A stretch of DNA of 64,000 nucleotides from Anthoceros angustus (GCA_010909165.1 MU008160.1:2196149-2260148), one strand, 5' to 3'. Shown: positions 1-11,024, counted from the first letter of the stretch. The notes: a model not told the origin generated them from the sequence alone. Translations and numbers: made by a program.

Positions 1-747
1 AAATATATAATTTAAAATTACCTGCCTACAAAAAGTTTAACCTATTAGGTAGTGGGCTGACTAACAGGCGATTAGGAGACTACCTAATAGTACCTAATGT
101 GTCCAAATGGCTTAAGGACACACATTTATATGAACGTGGTTATTGAGTATCTTACGTTTAGGTACTTAGATGGGGTGCCTAGAGAGTGGAACCCCTTGGT
201 GCTCTTTTAACTTAGGCACTCCATGGTACAAGTTGTGAAGTACCAATTTCTATGATAAGAAAATTTCATCTAAGTGGACTATAATAGACTTCCTCTATTT
301 CTTCTACTATGGTTGTCACTATCTATAAGTATGTGATAGTTATTATCTAGAAGTATGTACATGTGAGGCACATGTCCAATGTTCAAGGTTAGCATTCATG
401 TGTCCAATATTCAAGGTGAAGTGACAACTCAAGCTTGATCTCATTAACCATATAGGTAGTATACATATATATCTCTCATATACACACAAAAATAATTATA
501 TATAATTCTAGTATATATAATACTATTATAATTATATAATATAATTATATAATATATAAGTTTATATATAATAGTATTATATATACACACATAAAAAGAA
601 TACACTAAGTAGGTAAAGAAAATCTGAAGAAAAGGGACAAGCAACAAAGCAATTATATATGACTGTTTTGTCCGTTGTCAAATCCTCATGATCTCATTAT
701 TTTGCCTGGCCCGTTAGCTAGTAATAAGTTTAATGATGAGTATTTCA
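1..747 (+). repeat. LTR-like direct repeat, copy 1 (cut by window edge)
   Basis: This stretch recurs almost base for base at 1484-2262. Both copies end at the same point, in tatttca, and then diverge, as expected for an LTR ending in CA. It is AT-rich and codes for nothing convincing; the apparent Tyr/Ile-rich ORF at 444-647 is low-complexity AT sequence. Copy 1 lacks most of one arm of a hairpin that copy 2 keeps. The true 5' end lies outside the window. Orientation is inferred from the gypsy pol tail between the copies. Confidence 0.7.
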
Positions 748-917
748 CGCCATCGTCTGGCTGCCGCTACCAATTCTCGGTCCTCCTGGAAGGGGTATCC
801 CTCACCGATGCCACTTGGGAACCCCTGTCTCACCTCACGAACGCCCGACATCTTGCGCCAAGATTTCACCAACACCACCTTCCTTCCTCCCTTCGTGGTA
901 AGCTTCTTCCTGGGTGA
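748..917 (+). pseudogene. Ty3/gypsy pol C-terminal tail, chromodomain-like
   Basis: The + frame contains FSVLLEGVSLTDATWEP followed by LSHLTNA. This matches the end of the chromodomain-like region at the C-terminus of many plant gypsy integrases (pattern YLVKWKG...ATWEP). Only this tail is present: no integrase core, RT or gag is visible. It begins directly after the LTR-like copy at 1-747, where a primer binding site would be expected, so the element seems to have lost almost all of its interior. The family call rests on one short motif. Confidence 0.5.
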
Positions 918-1483
918 GTTGTCACGACCCATGCCCTAACCATGACCTAAGCTACCGATCTCGGGAAAGCATAGTAACTTGAATCACGGGCCGTAGGATA
1001 CGCGCCAAGTAGACGGCGCAATCAGGGCCCGTGATTGCATTCTTTCTCTTGTATAAAGCCCGCGGCTCAGCTTAAGCAAATGATCTTTTTGTTGTGTGGA
1101 ACCACTCCCCGGGTGTAGGTCCGCTCGGCCTAGTCCCATGACCATCACACCAAAACTAAACCCTATGATGGGAACCACACCTAAATCTAAAGATAAGACA
1201 TTTTGGACATGTATGTGAAACGGGCTCCAAAACCCCGCTTTGACCATTTTACATAAATAGGATCACTTCTATTTTTGCAATAATTGATCAACCTAAAAGT
1301 GCATGCACCCTCTTGATTCGCATAATCGACTTGCTCAAAACCATACCAAAAGAATGGGCTCTAGGAGGCAAACAATTTGATAAACAACCTTGAAAGAGTT
1401 AAATAAGTAATATCGAATTTTGGCACCATAGTTACTATAGCTCTTTGGAAATGAAATATTACGAAAGGTAAAATTATTATAAT
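918..1483. other. 3' untranslated interior of the gypsy-like element
   Basis: No coding sequence is visible. It lies between the pol tail and the second LTR-like copy and is probably the untranslated 3' part of the element. The second LTR may start somewhere upstream of 1484, for example near 1420 (tggcaccatag), but this cannot be fixed because copy 1 is cut by the window edge. Confidence 0.4.
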
Positions 1484-2262
1484 AAATATATAATTTAAAA
1501 TTACCTGCCTACAAAAAGTTTAACCTATTAGGTAGTGGGCTGACTAACAGCAGTTAGTCAGACTACTACCTAATAGGTTAAACTTTTTGTACCTAATGTG
1601 TGTCCAAATGGCTTAAGGCTAAATTGACACACATTTATATGAACGTGGTTATTGAGTATCTTACGTTTAGATTGGTACTTAGATGGGGTGCCTAGAGGGA
1701 GTGGAACCCCTTGGTGCTAGTAACTTAGGCACTCCATGGTACAAGTTGTGAAGTACCAATTTCTATGATAAGAAAATTTCATCTAAGTGGACTATAATAG
1801 ACTTCCTCTATTTCTTCTACTATGGTTGTCACTATCTATAAGTATGTGATAGTTATTATCTAGAAGTATGTACATGTGAGGCACATGTCCAATGTTCAAG
1901 GTTAGCATTCATGTGTCCAATATTCAAGGTGAAGTGACAACTCAAGCTTGATCTCATTAACCATATAGGTAGTATACATATATATCTCTCATATACACAC
2001 AAAAATAATTATATATAATTCTAGTATATATAATACTATTATAATTATATAATATAATTATATAATATATAAGTTTATATATAATAGTATTATATATACA
2101 CATACAAAAAGAATACACTAAGTAGGTAAAAGAAAATCTGAAGAAAAAGGGACAAGCAACAAAGCAATTATATATGACTGTTTTGTCCGTTGTCAAATCC
2201 TCATGATCTCATTATTTTGCCTGGCCCGTTAGCTAGTAATAAGTTTAATGATGAGTATTTCA
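1484..2262 (+). repeat. LTR-like direct repeat, copy 2
   Basis: Direct copy of 1-747 with small indels, ending in the same tatttca. It contains the complete long hairpin at 1510-1591 that copy 1 has partly lost. With the pol tail at 748-917 this makes an LTR / pol end / LTR arrangement, best read as an internally deleted gypsy-type element on the + strand. Confidence 0.65.
1510..1591. repeat. 82-bp palindrome (hairpin)
   Basis: Positions 1510-1536 and 1565-1591 are perfect 27-base reverse complements. Inside them 1540-1548 (ctgactaac) pairs with 1553-1561 (gttagtcag), leaving a very small loop. The whole could extrude as a cruciform in DNA or fold as a long RNA hairpin. In the other repeat copy the right arm is largely missing, a common fate of long palindromes. 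Confidence 0.9.
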
Positions 2263-3600
2263 AGGAGAACTAAGAGCTGAAACATTAGAGGCCTGAAGGA
2301 TAAGATATCCTTGACATGACAGAGCCAGAGTCCAATATTCACAAGTTATCTGCAGTTGTAATCACAAACTTGCTTCTACTGGCGCTATAAACAGCAGCTG
2401 CAGCCGCGAAAGGGACCCTGTTGCGTATGTACACGAGAAGCCGGACGTTACATGCGGAACGTTCAGAAACTAGCCGAATGAGGATTCCAGGCGAAGCCCG
2501 TAGAATAGGTGGAACTCTATAATCTAAAGCTCAGATAGCCCCTCGAGAGTGTGTAGTGCACATCTCAGCAACAGCACAGCCCGCGCTTTGAAGCCGGACA
2601 CAAGAGGAAACAAGGTACCAGCCAAGCGCTGAGGAGCCATTGATACTGCTTCTTCGATTAGGGGAAACAAAGCTATGACCTAAGGACTTTGTATTGTGCG
2701 CGTTTGACACCTTTCAGCCCGAGACGTTCGCTTCCTACCTAGGCTTGGTGAACCTACATGTGTACATATGTACGTGAACTCCAAGCGAGCGGCTATCGTT
2801 CCCCGTACCCGCTATCTTCCGGCGCCGGTGCCAGTGGGTGTGTGGATTAGTCGGGTATGTTCTACAAAACTCACTTAGGACGTCAGGAGTCCGTTCCTGC
2901 AGCTGCAGTAGCCACGGGGTTGCTTATCAGTCTGTCCTCCTATTTGTTGGGTGCAGGTTGTCCTACGCGTTATCGAGTATCGAAACACCAGCTTCACACG
3001 GAGGACTCACACCGCCCTGGCCCGGGGGCTATCCTGGGACGGCCTCAGTACGCGCGGCTGCGCATCAGCATATGTATTGATGCGAGTAAGCCAGACTTTT
3101 AGTATCGGCACAGTATTAGTGGGCGAAGGTGGATGGCATGCGTGGAGCTTGGTTAGGAGCTCTCTTGATTTGTGGATGCGGCATCAAGCATCACCCGCTC
3201 GTGTTATTTTGAGTCCCTCACCCGGCTACATCTGGCTGTCAGCTTTGAAGCGGCCACATGCTGTTGCTGTTCGCGTAGGTAAGGCAAAGTTGCAGCCTTT
3301 CTAACTCCCAGTTCGTCCTCACCAGGTCGGCTCCGCTTGCAACTCGTGCGTACTCCGGACGGTAAATTGTGGGCCTTCCACTGTTGGCGAGCCTGCTGGA
3401 TTTGCTGATCCTCTCACATTGGGCTTGCGGCACCAAATCTCAACTGCACAGCCGCGCGCCAGCCTTTGGGCAGTATGACCCTTGTACAGTACGTCATGGT
3501 CAGCGTGACCCTGAGGCCACCTATTCCGAGCTTCTAAACAGGAAGGTAGCCAGAGGGTAGACTGCCGTGCGGTGCCGTGTGTTGCCGTACCTGTGTGTAA
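2263..3600 (+). promoter_or_regulatory. Unique region upstream of the response regulator (promoter and 5' leader, inferred)
   Basis: No transposon homology and no convincing coding frame are seen here; the ORFs in it are short and overlap one another on both strands. Its base composition is much more even than that of the AT-rich repeat before it. Because it lies directly upstream of a plus-strand gene it must hold the promoter and 5' leader, but I could not place a TATA box or start site with confidence. An upstream leader intron is possible. Confidence 0.4.
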
Positions 3601-5870
3601 ATGGCTGGCAACGAGGGATTCAATCCTAATGGTCTCAGGATACTCGTGGTGGACGATAGTGAAGTTCAACTTCTTATTCTAAAGCACATGCTCGTAGGAT
3701 GCTGCTACAATGGTTAGTTGCCCATGAATGTTGTGTACGTTATGCAGTTGCTTGGGCCTCCGCATTGTGCAATTGCATTATGGTTGTTTTTGCTATCCTT
3801 GTCGAGATGGTCGCTGTTGCTTTGTTTTTTTACTCTTCCCATTGGCTTTTTGCAATCATCTTGCCCATGCTGTCATAATGTTCTCTGGCCTGCTCTGCTG
3901 CCCTGGGACAGTTACAACAACTAATCGGGCGGAGGAAGCTCTTGCTATGTTGAGAGAGCATCCAGACAATTTTGATTTGGTCCTCAGTGATGTTATGATG
4001 CCGGACATGGACGGGTTCAAGTTGCTTGAAATGATAGGACTCACCATGGACTTGCCCGTCATTAGTGAGTTTGACTGGCTCGCAATGTTATTCCCTGCAA
4101 TCGTGAATGTTAGCTTTCTTGTAACATGCCTGATGTTCTATTGGTTTTGTTGTGTATTCTGCAGTGATGTCTGCTAATGCGGAAACAAGTGTGGTTATGA
4201 AAGGAATTACGCATGGGGCATGTGACTACCTTATAAAGCCTGTAAGGATTGAGGAGTTGAAGAACATCTGGCAGCATGTCATTAGGAAGCGAGTGAAGGA
4301 ACACTTAAAGGATGAAACTGTGGGGGATTCAGATGACATGGCAAGGACCCTAGGAGAACAAGATCAGTTTCCCAAGAAGCGAAAAGAAAAGTTCACTCCA
4401 CAGGATGAACCGACAGAAGACATAAATAGTTTGAAAAAGGCTAGGGTGCTATGGTCCAAGGAGCTTCATGAGCAATTTGTTCAAGCTGTCAACCATATTG
4501 GAATTGACAGTATGTGGGCAAATATTTTTGTTGTGCATTTTCATCTCTTTACGCCTCCCGGCGAGTTAGGTGTCGTTTAGGGGATGTGGTGGTAATCTGT
4601 ACTGTGATTCGTTGCTGCGAAATGACAGTGTGCCCTTAACTTGTTATGGACAGAGGCAGTGCCAACTCGAATTTTAGAAGTTATGAACGTTCAAGGACTC
4701 ACTCGAGAAAATGTTGCCAGTCATTTGCAGGTTAGTTTGATGCACCCTGAGTGTCCGTGTACCATGTCAGATTGCAAGCTACCTTTGCTTGGTTGTGTTG
4801 TACGTGAACACAGAAATGTTCTAGTTTGTTATGGTGAAGGTTATAGTTTCATGAGCAAGTGGCCTAAGGGCAAACTTATGTGGGTGAGGCCCAATGTTTC
4901 TAGGCTGTGCCGTCACTGCCGTTAAGGCCGATGGTTGAGTCATGTTGCCACCAGAAAAAAGTTTTATTTGGACGGGTGTGTACAGAAATATCGGATGTAT
5001 CTGAAGCGGTTGAGTGGCATACCATTGCAACCGCACCCTGTAGCCTCATTCAAGGCTTCTGGATCTGGAGGTTTTGGAGGCGTAATGCACATCCAACCTG
5101 GAGGAAAGATCTCGGCTGCTTCGTCTGGATCCAAAGGAGTGAATCTTGGTTCTGGACCGAACTCCAACCTGGGAAGGGGGGGAGGCGGTGGTGCTCCAAT
5201 CGATCAATCTACTCTACTCACTTTATCCCAGCTGCAAGAGAGGCAGAGGGCAGCTGCTCCAATAACTACAACAACAAATGCAGGGCAGATGAGCCTGGGA
5301 TCGAATGTACGAGCTGCAGCTAACTGGCAGTTCCATCCTCTTCAAAGATTGAGCTCTGCCGAGCTGGACAATCTGATGTTTGCAGCCCACGAGGATTGTG
5401 TTGTACAGCAACAATTAAACTGCATACCAGTGATAAAAGATGACTTGGGATCGTCGCCTGGGTTGGGAACTATGAGGATTGGGGAAGATATGAGCGTATT
5501 GGCAGGCTTGGGGAACTTAGGCTCTGGAGAGATGGGAACTTTGGTGGACTTGAGGACCTCAAAAATGGAGCATGTAGAAGTGGCAGATGTAGGTGAGCTT
5601 GGCTTGGATAAATTTAGAGATTTTGGAAGCCCGTCCCCTTTGTCGACGGTTTCAACTATGAGTGGCGGACTAGGGTCGGAATCCAGCTTTGGAACTTACA
5701 CGGAATTCGCAGCGGGTAGAGAATTTTTGGCTTCTTCACCGCCAGAATTTGGCCTACCTGTTGTAGGTAGTCTCTTCCAGAGCAAAGGGGATAGAAGCCG
5801 AGCAGGTGGGGGGGTTCCATATGGGTCACATTCCTTACACGGCCAAGAAGAGTTTGCTCGTCACAATTGA
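3601..5870 (+). CDS. RRB: Type-B cytokinin response regulator (receiver + GARP/Myb-like transcription factor), 5 exons
   Basis: Exons: 3601-3712, 3912-4064, 4165-4509, 4654-4730 and 4986-5870. The introns (199, 100, 144, 255 bp) are all GT-AG and the joined frame is open for 523 codons. An in-frame TAA directly precedes the ATG, fixing the start. The receiver (about residues 12-125) has the acidic pair D18-D19, phospho-acceptor D64 in [15 protein letters not shown]91 and K113 in DYLIKPVR. A basic KKRKEK stretch (159-164) may be a nuclear signal. The GARP DNA-binding domain spans about 179-240, with W185, [12 protein letters not shown] and [11 protein letters not shown]. The long last exon is Gly/Ser/Gln-rich, as in type-B activation regions. 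In the family, histidine-phosphotransfer proteins phosphorylate the receiver and the protein then activates cytokinin-response genes in the nucleus. At 523 residues it is rather short for the family. It appears fully functional despite its repeat-rich surroundings. Confidence 0.95.
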
Positions 5871-6160
5871 TACATGAACGTTTGGTACTTACCTCTCCCG
5901 GCTGCGGACGTCCTTTGCGCCGTGCATGTACAGTCCTAGGGAGGTTATTGCTACTAATCTGCTGCGTGATAGTGATAGGTTGATGAAGTCGAAATGGTTT
6001 CGGTTCCCCTGCCAGATTTATTACTTATATTATCGTGCGGGTGAAATATCGGCTGCCCTCTATATTATGTGCGCTTTTAATATATATGTAGTGCCTATGT
6101 CCTTATCTTGCCGGTCTTGGACCACCGGGCGTCCCTAGCTAATTTTGTAATTATATTGAA
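5871..6160 (+). other. Probable 3' UTR and downstream flank of the response regulator gene
   Basis: Non-coding sequence directly after the TGA at 5868-5870. It turns AT-rich, with AT-rich stretches near 6060-6090 and 6140-6160 that could serve polyadenylation. No transposon homology is seen. Confidence 0.4.
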
Positions 6161-7215
6161 ATGAACTCAAGTCCTAGCCAAGATGACATGGTTGGTGAAC
6201 AGGCAATGGAGGGTACTCGGGCACGGAGGCCATCTCACCATTGGATATGTAGTGTCCGGCTTCAACATCATCTCCTTAGACTAAATTGTCTCGCCACATA
6301 CAGTCCAGCCCCCCTAATTGGGACCTGGTTCGGAGTGCCTTTGTAGGTCCCATTAAGGGAGGTGGCTCGATTAGATTTTTCTCCATTTAAAAGATAAGAA
6401 AATATTATATATTTTAAGCAAAATAAAAATATCCAAAATAAAGAAAATCCAGAATTTGATTGATAGGTTTGACTAAAAATAATTTTTATCTCTTCCCTAC
6501 ATAGTTGCTTGAAAGCTAGCACTCTCTCTAAGCAGCATTATAAACCTCTACCTATCATAAAGGAAAAAGCTTAAAGGAAAAAGCTTAGGTTAGGAGACTT
6601 CAATCACATCTAAAAGTCCATTGTGCTTGGAAGTAATCGACAACACTCCTTTGCACCCACAATACTTTGAGATGATGACTAATCACGTGTTCTTAAAGAC
6701 ATTAAGCAACTTTGAGATGATAACTAATCACGTGTTCTTAAAGACATTAAGCAACCCCAAAGAGCCAAAGAGTCAGTAGTGTCATGTGGCATTTGTATTA
6801 GGCTTATAAGTTCTTGCTACCTCCAAACTTTTGATGGCATCTTCCATAGTCTGTCGTGGTAGGGGTGGCATTGTTGCTACTTGACAATTATCAGAGGCTG
6901 AGGCACGCAACCCGAGAGTGGAGCAAGGAAAAAGAAACACATAATAATTGTATTAAAAGAGTCAAAAGGCTTCTATACAAAATTGAGTCTAAGTTGAATA
7001 ATGGTTTATATCTATTACGACATATGCAGCTAATTAGTGAGCATGGTTACTAGTAAACCCTAGAGGTCCATAGAGTCGGAGGTGCCAAGGACAAGAGAAT
7101 CATAGCCGAGAAAGGAGCTAGCAGAAGCATCGAAAATGCCATTACCGGAATAATAGCAGTAGGGACAACGATTCGATTGAGCCATAAAGCTTCATCCGTC
7201 AATGCATTGCGTCTC
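6161..7215. other. AT-rich intergenic DNA, no gene recognised
   Basis: No coding region or element family recognised. It holds a short direct repeat (aaggaaaaagctta twice near 6560-6590) and the 45-bp tandem duplication listed separately. The ORF at 6856-7053 has no recognisable domain and is probably chance. The stretch ends where the copia-A tandem block begins. Confidence 0.4.
6666..6755. repeat. 45-bp tandem duplication
   Basis: 6666-6710 and 6711-6755 are adjacent copies differing at one base (gatgatgac versus gatgataac). Each contains CACGTG, a G-box-type palindrome, so the duplication doubles that site. A regulatory role is not shown. Confidence 0.9.
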
Positions 7216-7258
7216 ATATATGAAAAAACGAGATGGATTGTTGGTGGGTGGGCCAGCT

Positions 7259-7597
7259 ATTGAGGATGCAGCTTACTGAGTTTGTTAAGATGGATATGAC
7301 TATGCGTAAAAGATGTAGGTGATTGAGCTTACTATAAGTATATAGAAGTGGGTAAATGGGAAACATATACCCCATATTGAGTAGGAAACGTGAGTGACAC
7401 TTTTAAAGTTTAAAAGGTGAGACCAACTAGCAATAGCACATTCAGCTCTTTGACCATTGTCTTTGTGTTGTTTGCTCAAAGTAGCTCTTCATTTGTGTTT
7501 TAAGGCCTCGTTTAGGTGGTCTTAGTTTTACTGAACACTTGCTTTCTTAATAACTCCTGACCCTCTTGAAGCATGGCTAGCTTCCAATATCAACAAA
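7259..7597 (+). mobile_element. Copia-A LTR plus leader and first gag codons (+)
   Basis: It matches the other copia-A LTRs here, whose full 5' end is TGTTGAGGATGCAGC (seen exactly at 10681). After the LTR and a short leader comes ATGGCTAGCTTCCAA (Met-Ala-Ser-Phe-Gln), the gag start of this family, at 7573. Gag is cut after a few codons, where an inverted piece of the same LTR begins. The exact LTR 3' end is uncertain. Confidence 0.75.
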
Positions 7598-7799
7598 AAC
7601 AATAGTCAAAGAGTTGAACCTGCTATAGCTAGCTGGTCTCACCCTTTTAAACCCTAAAAGTGTTACTCACGTTTCCTACTCAATATGGGGTATATGTTTC
7701 CCATTTACCCGCTTCTATATACTTATAGTAAGCTCAATCACCTACATCTTGTATGCATAGTCATATCCATCTTAACAAACTCGAGCTGCATCCTCAACA
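7598..7799 (-). mobile_element. Truncated copia-A LTR in inverted orientation
   Basis: Reverse complement of the 5' two-thirds of the copia-A LTR, ending at ...tcctcaaca. The adjoining ctcccact at 7800-7807 is, on the minus strand, an AGTGGGAG polypurine tract just before TGTTGAGG. It is therefore the 3' LTR of the minus-strand pol fragment to its right. With the LTR at 7259 it makes a close inverted repeat. Confidence 0.75.
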
Positions 7800-8550
7800 C
7801 TCCCACTGCACACAGTTTGCCTTAATCCAACTACCTCTCTACACTTCTCAAACTTGAACTTGCTCAAAGCCTTGGTCAAGAAATCTGCAGCCATATCCTC
7901 CGTTTTGCAATACTCAAATGTAACCTCCAACATTTCATACTTTCACGAACAAAGTGATGTTGGATATCAATATGCTTTGTCCTTGAGTTGTGCATAGGTT
8001 CTTGCTCAATGCCATGCTTCCTGGTTGTCACTTTGAAGAATAGTTGGCTGCACTTGTTGATACCCAATTTCTTCCATGAACCTTCTCAACCAAATGGCTT
8101 CCTTTGTACCTTGTGTGGATGCCATGTACTCATCCTCCACTATAGACATTGCAGCTTGGTTGCTTTTGCTATTCCAACTAATGGCACCTCCCCTAGGATA
8201 AACACATATCCGGTTGTGGACCTTCGATCATCAAGATCGCTCCCCAATCCGAGTCACAATATCCAGCGATGCACGCCGTTCATTTGAACATACTTGGACA
8301 TGCATTTGAACATGAAAACTCAAGGTACATGTCATGTGTGCCTTTCAAGTACCTCATTATCCTCTTCACTGCAATCCAATGTGGCTTTCCAGGATTTTGC
8401 ATATATTGGCTCACAACTCCTAGAGCTTTCCCAAGATCCGACGAGTTGCAACCATGGCAAACATCAAACTGCCCTTGTCTGCAAAGGAATGTTCTTCATC
8501 TCCTCCTCCTCGTGATTGCTTGTAAGACATTGGTCTTTGCTAAGCCTCAT
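7800..8550 (-). pseudogene. Copia-A RNase H fragment, tandem-duplicate copy
   Basis: The minus strand encodes the C-terminal end of a Ty1/copia polyprotein: the region ending in EYCK.EDMAADFLTK.LSKFKFEKCREVVGL, typical of copia RNase H, with frameshifts. Position relative to the polypurine tract and inverted LTR agrees. It stops abruptly at the tandem junction near 8550, so RT is missing. It is inactive and is a copy of 9135-9890. Confidence 0.8.
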
Positions 8551-8591
8551 ATATGAAAAACGAGATGGATTGTTGGTGGGTGGGCCAGCTA

Positions 8592-8928
8592 TTGAGGATG
8601 CAACTCGAGTTTGTTAAGATGGATATGACTATCGTAAAGATGTGGTGATTGAGCTTACTATAAGTATATAGAAGTGGGTAAATAAAACATATACCCCATA
8701 TTGAGTAGGAAACGTGGTGACACTTTTAAAGTTTAAAAGGTGAGACCAACTAGCAATAGCACATTCAGCTCTTTGACCATTGTCTTTGTGTTTGTTTGCT
8801 CAAAGTAGCTCTTCATTTGTGTTTTAAGGCCTCGTTTAGGTGGTCTTAGTTTTGCAATTCTGAACACTTGCTTTCTTAATAACTCCTGACCCTCTTGAAG
8901 CATGGCTAGCTTCCAATATCAACAAAAA
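8592..8928 (+). mobile_element. Copia-A LTR plus gag start (+), second tandem copy
   Basis: Equivalent of 7259-7597; the gag ATG is at 8902. It carries small deletions compared with the first copy (for example gatgcaactcgag for gatgcagcttactgag). Confidence 0.75.
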
Positions 8929-9134
8929 CAATAGTCAAAGAGTTGAACCTGCTATAGCTAGCTGGTCTCACCCCTTTTTAAACCCTAAAAAGTGTTACTC
9001 ACGTTTCCTACTCAATATGGGGTATATGTTTCCCATTTACCCACTTCTATATACTTATAGTAAGCTCAATCACCTACATCTTGTATGCATAGTCATATCC
9101 ATCTTAACAAACTCAGTAAGCTGCATCGTCAACA
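8929..9134 (-). mobile_element. Truncated copia-A LTR, inverted, second tandem copy
   Basis: Equivalent of 7598-7799, ending ...gtcaaca at 9134 and followed by the minus-strand polypurine tract (ctcccact). It serves as 3' LTR of the copia-A pol fragment at 9135-10680. Confidence 0.75.
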
Positions 9135-10680
9135 CTCCCACTCAGCGCACCTGAGTTTGCCTTAATCCAACTACCTCTCTACACTTCTCAAACTTGAACT
9201 TGCTCGAAGTCTTGGTAAAGAAATCTGCAGCCATATCCTCCGCTTTGCAATACTCAAATGTAACCTCCAACGATTTCACTTTCACGAACAAAGTGATGTT
9301 GATATCAATATGCTTTGTCCTTGAGTTGTGCATGGTTCTTGCTCAATGCCATGCTTCCTGGTTGTCACTTTGAAGAATAGTTGGCTGCACTTGTTGATAC
9401 CCAATTTCTTCCATGAACCTTCTCAACCAAATGGCTTCCTTTGTAGCTTGTGTGGATGCCATGTACTCATCCTCCACTATAGACATTGCAACAGCTTGGT
9501 TGCTTTTGCTATTCCAACTAATGGCACCTCCCCTAGGATAAACACATATCCGGTTGTGGACCTCGATCATCAAGATCGCTCCCCAATCCGAGTCACAATA
9601 TCCAAGCGTGTCGCTCATTTGAACATACTTGGACATTTGAACATGAAAACTCAAGGTACATGTCATGTGTGCCTTTCAAGTACCTCATTATCCTCTTCAC
9701 GCAATCCAATGTGGCTTTCCAGGATTTTGCATATATTGGCTCACAACTCCTAGAGCTTTCCCAAGATCTGGACGAGTTGCAACCATGGCAAACATCAAAC
9801 TGCCCTGCTTATGTCCGCAAAATGTTCTTCATCTCCTCCTCCTCGTGATTGCTTGTAAGACATTGGTCTTTGCTAAGCCTCATATCTAAGCAGGCGTTGC
9901 AATTGGCCTGCAATCAGTCATTCCAAAACGATCCAAGAGTTCCTCAATGTACTTTTGTCCAAGCTTGATTGTTCTCCTCACCTGTCTCTAACCACTTGAA
10001 TGCCAAGGCAATAGTTGAGCTCCCCAAGTCCTTCATTTCAAATTGTCTTGACAACATCTCCTTTACCTCATTGATGGCATATATAGATGCGCTCAACAAA
10101 ATGAGGTCATCCACGATATGGAGAACTTTGGATATGTAGATGCTCTCATTAGATGTGCATTGTTGAAATCCTTGCTCCTTTAAGAAGGCAGTGATCTTCT
10201 CATACCAAGCTCTAGACCCTTGCTTCAATCCATAGAGAGCTTTCTTCAAATTGCACACCAAGCTCTCCTTGCCTTCTTCGATATACCTTTCAGGTTGCTC
10301 CATATAAATGTTCTCCTTCAAGTCTCCATTGAGAAATGCAGTTTTTACATTCATTTGATGAGTCTCCGAATCATCAATTGCTCCCACTGCAAGTAAAGTC
10401 CTTATTGACACAAATTTGGCCACTGGAGCAAAAGTCTCATTGTAGTCGATGCCTTGTTCTTGGCTATATCCCTTCACCACCAATCTTGCCTTTTATCTCT
10501 CAATCTGACCACTAGAATCTCTCTTGATTCTAAACACCCATTTGCTCCCAATAGCATTCCTTCCTGCAAGGAGGTTAATACCCATGTGTCATTCTTCCTC
10601 AACGACTTCATCTCATCATCCATAGCTTCTTTCCATTGCTTTGCATCCTTCCCTTGTAGTGCTTCAGCTATCATTCTTGG
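9135..10680 (-). pseudogene. Copia-A RT-RNase H (3' half of pol), unit 1
   Basis: Read on the minus strand from 10680 down. The fragment opens with IAEALQGKDAKQWKEAMDDE, then NDTWVLTSL, then the RT core with GYSQEQGIDYNETFAPVAK and MNVKTAFLNGDL. It continues through LKKALYGLKQGSRAWYEK, a catalytic box read as HIVDDLILLS (normally YVDD), and RNase H. This is a Ty1/copia order (RT before RNase H at the polyprotein end). Several frameshifts make it a pseudogene. Gag, protease and integrase are absent because a plus-strand copia-A LTR abuts the first codons at 10681. The same junction occurs at 40604/40605. Confidence 0.9.
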
Positions 10681-11020
10681 TGTTGAGGATGCAGCTTACT
10701 GAGTTTATTAAGATGGATATGAATATGCGTAAAAAATGTAGGTGATTGAGCTCACTATCAGTGTACAGAAGTGGGTAAATGGGAAACATATACCCCATAT
10801 TGAGTAGGAAACGTGAGTAACACTTTTAAAGTTTAAAAGGCGAGACCAGCTAGCTATAGCAGGTTCAGCTCTTTGACTATTGTCTTTGTGTTGTTTGCTC
10901 AAAGTTGCTCTTCATTTGTGTTTTAAGGCATCGCTAGGTGGTCTTAGGTTTTGCACCTGAACACTTGCTTTCTTGACACTTGACCTCTTGAAGCATGGCT
11001 AGCTTCCAATCTCAACAGCC
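10681..11020 (+). mobile_element. Copia-A LTR (complete 5' end) and gag start
   Basis: Begins TGTTGAGGATGCAGCTTACTGAG exactly at 10681 against the minus-strand RT fragment. The family gag start follows at 10995 (ATGGCTAGCTTCCAATCTCAACAG). After about ten codons the sequence switches to the unrelated region at 11025 onward. The matching copy is at 40605. Confidence 0.8.
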
Positions 11021-11024
11021 AGCC

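Larger units (their letters stand above)
7216..9890. repeat. 1.34-kb tandem duplication of a copia-A fragment
   Basis: The block 7216-8550 is repeated at 8551 to about 9890. Each copy begins near tcatatatgaaaaa, then has a copia-A LTR (+), the first gag codons, an inverted partial LTR (-) and the RNase H end of pol (-). The second copy continues without a break into RT at 9.9-10.7 kb, so it is the one still joined to its original neighbour. Confidence 0.8.

Noticed and set aside
444-647. Tyr/Ile-rich minus-strand ORF (and its copy at 1957-2196)
   Set aside because: It is AT-rich simple sequence inside an LTR-like repeat; both copies exist only because the repeat is duplicated.
2838-3669. Several overlapping ORFs upstream of the response regulator
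   Set aside because: They overlap on both strands, have no domain, and end before the in-frame stop directly preceding the true ATG.
3728-4177. ORF 3728-4177 as the start of the response regulator
   Set aside because: Its first part is intron 1 read through; exon 1 at 3601-3712 supplies the receiver start with DDSE, and splicing at 3712/3912 restores the family sequence.
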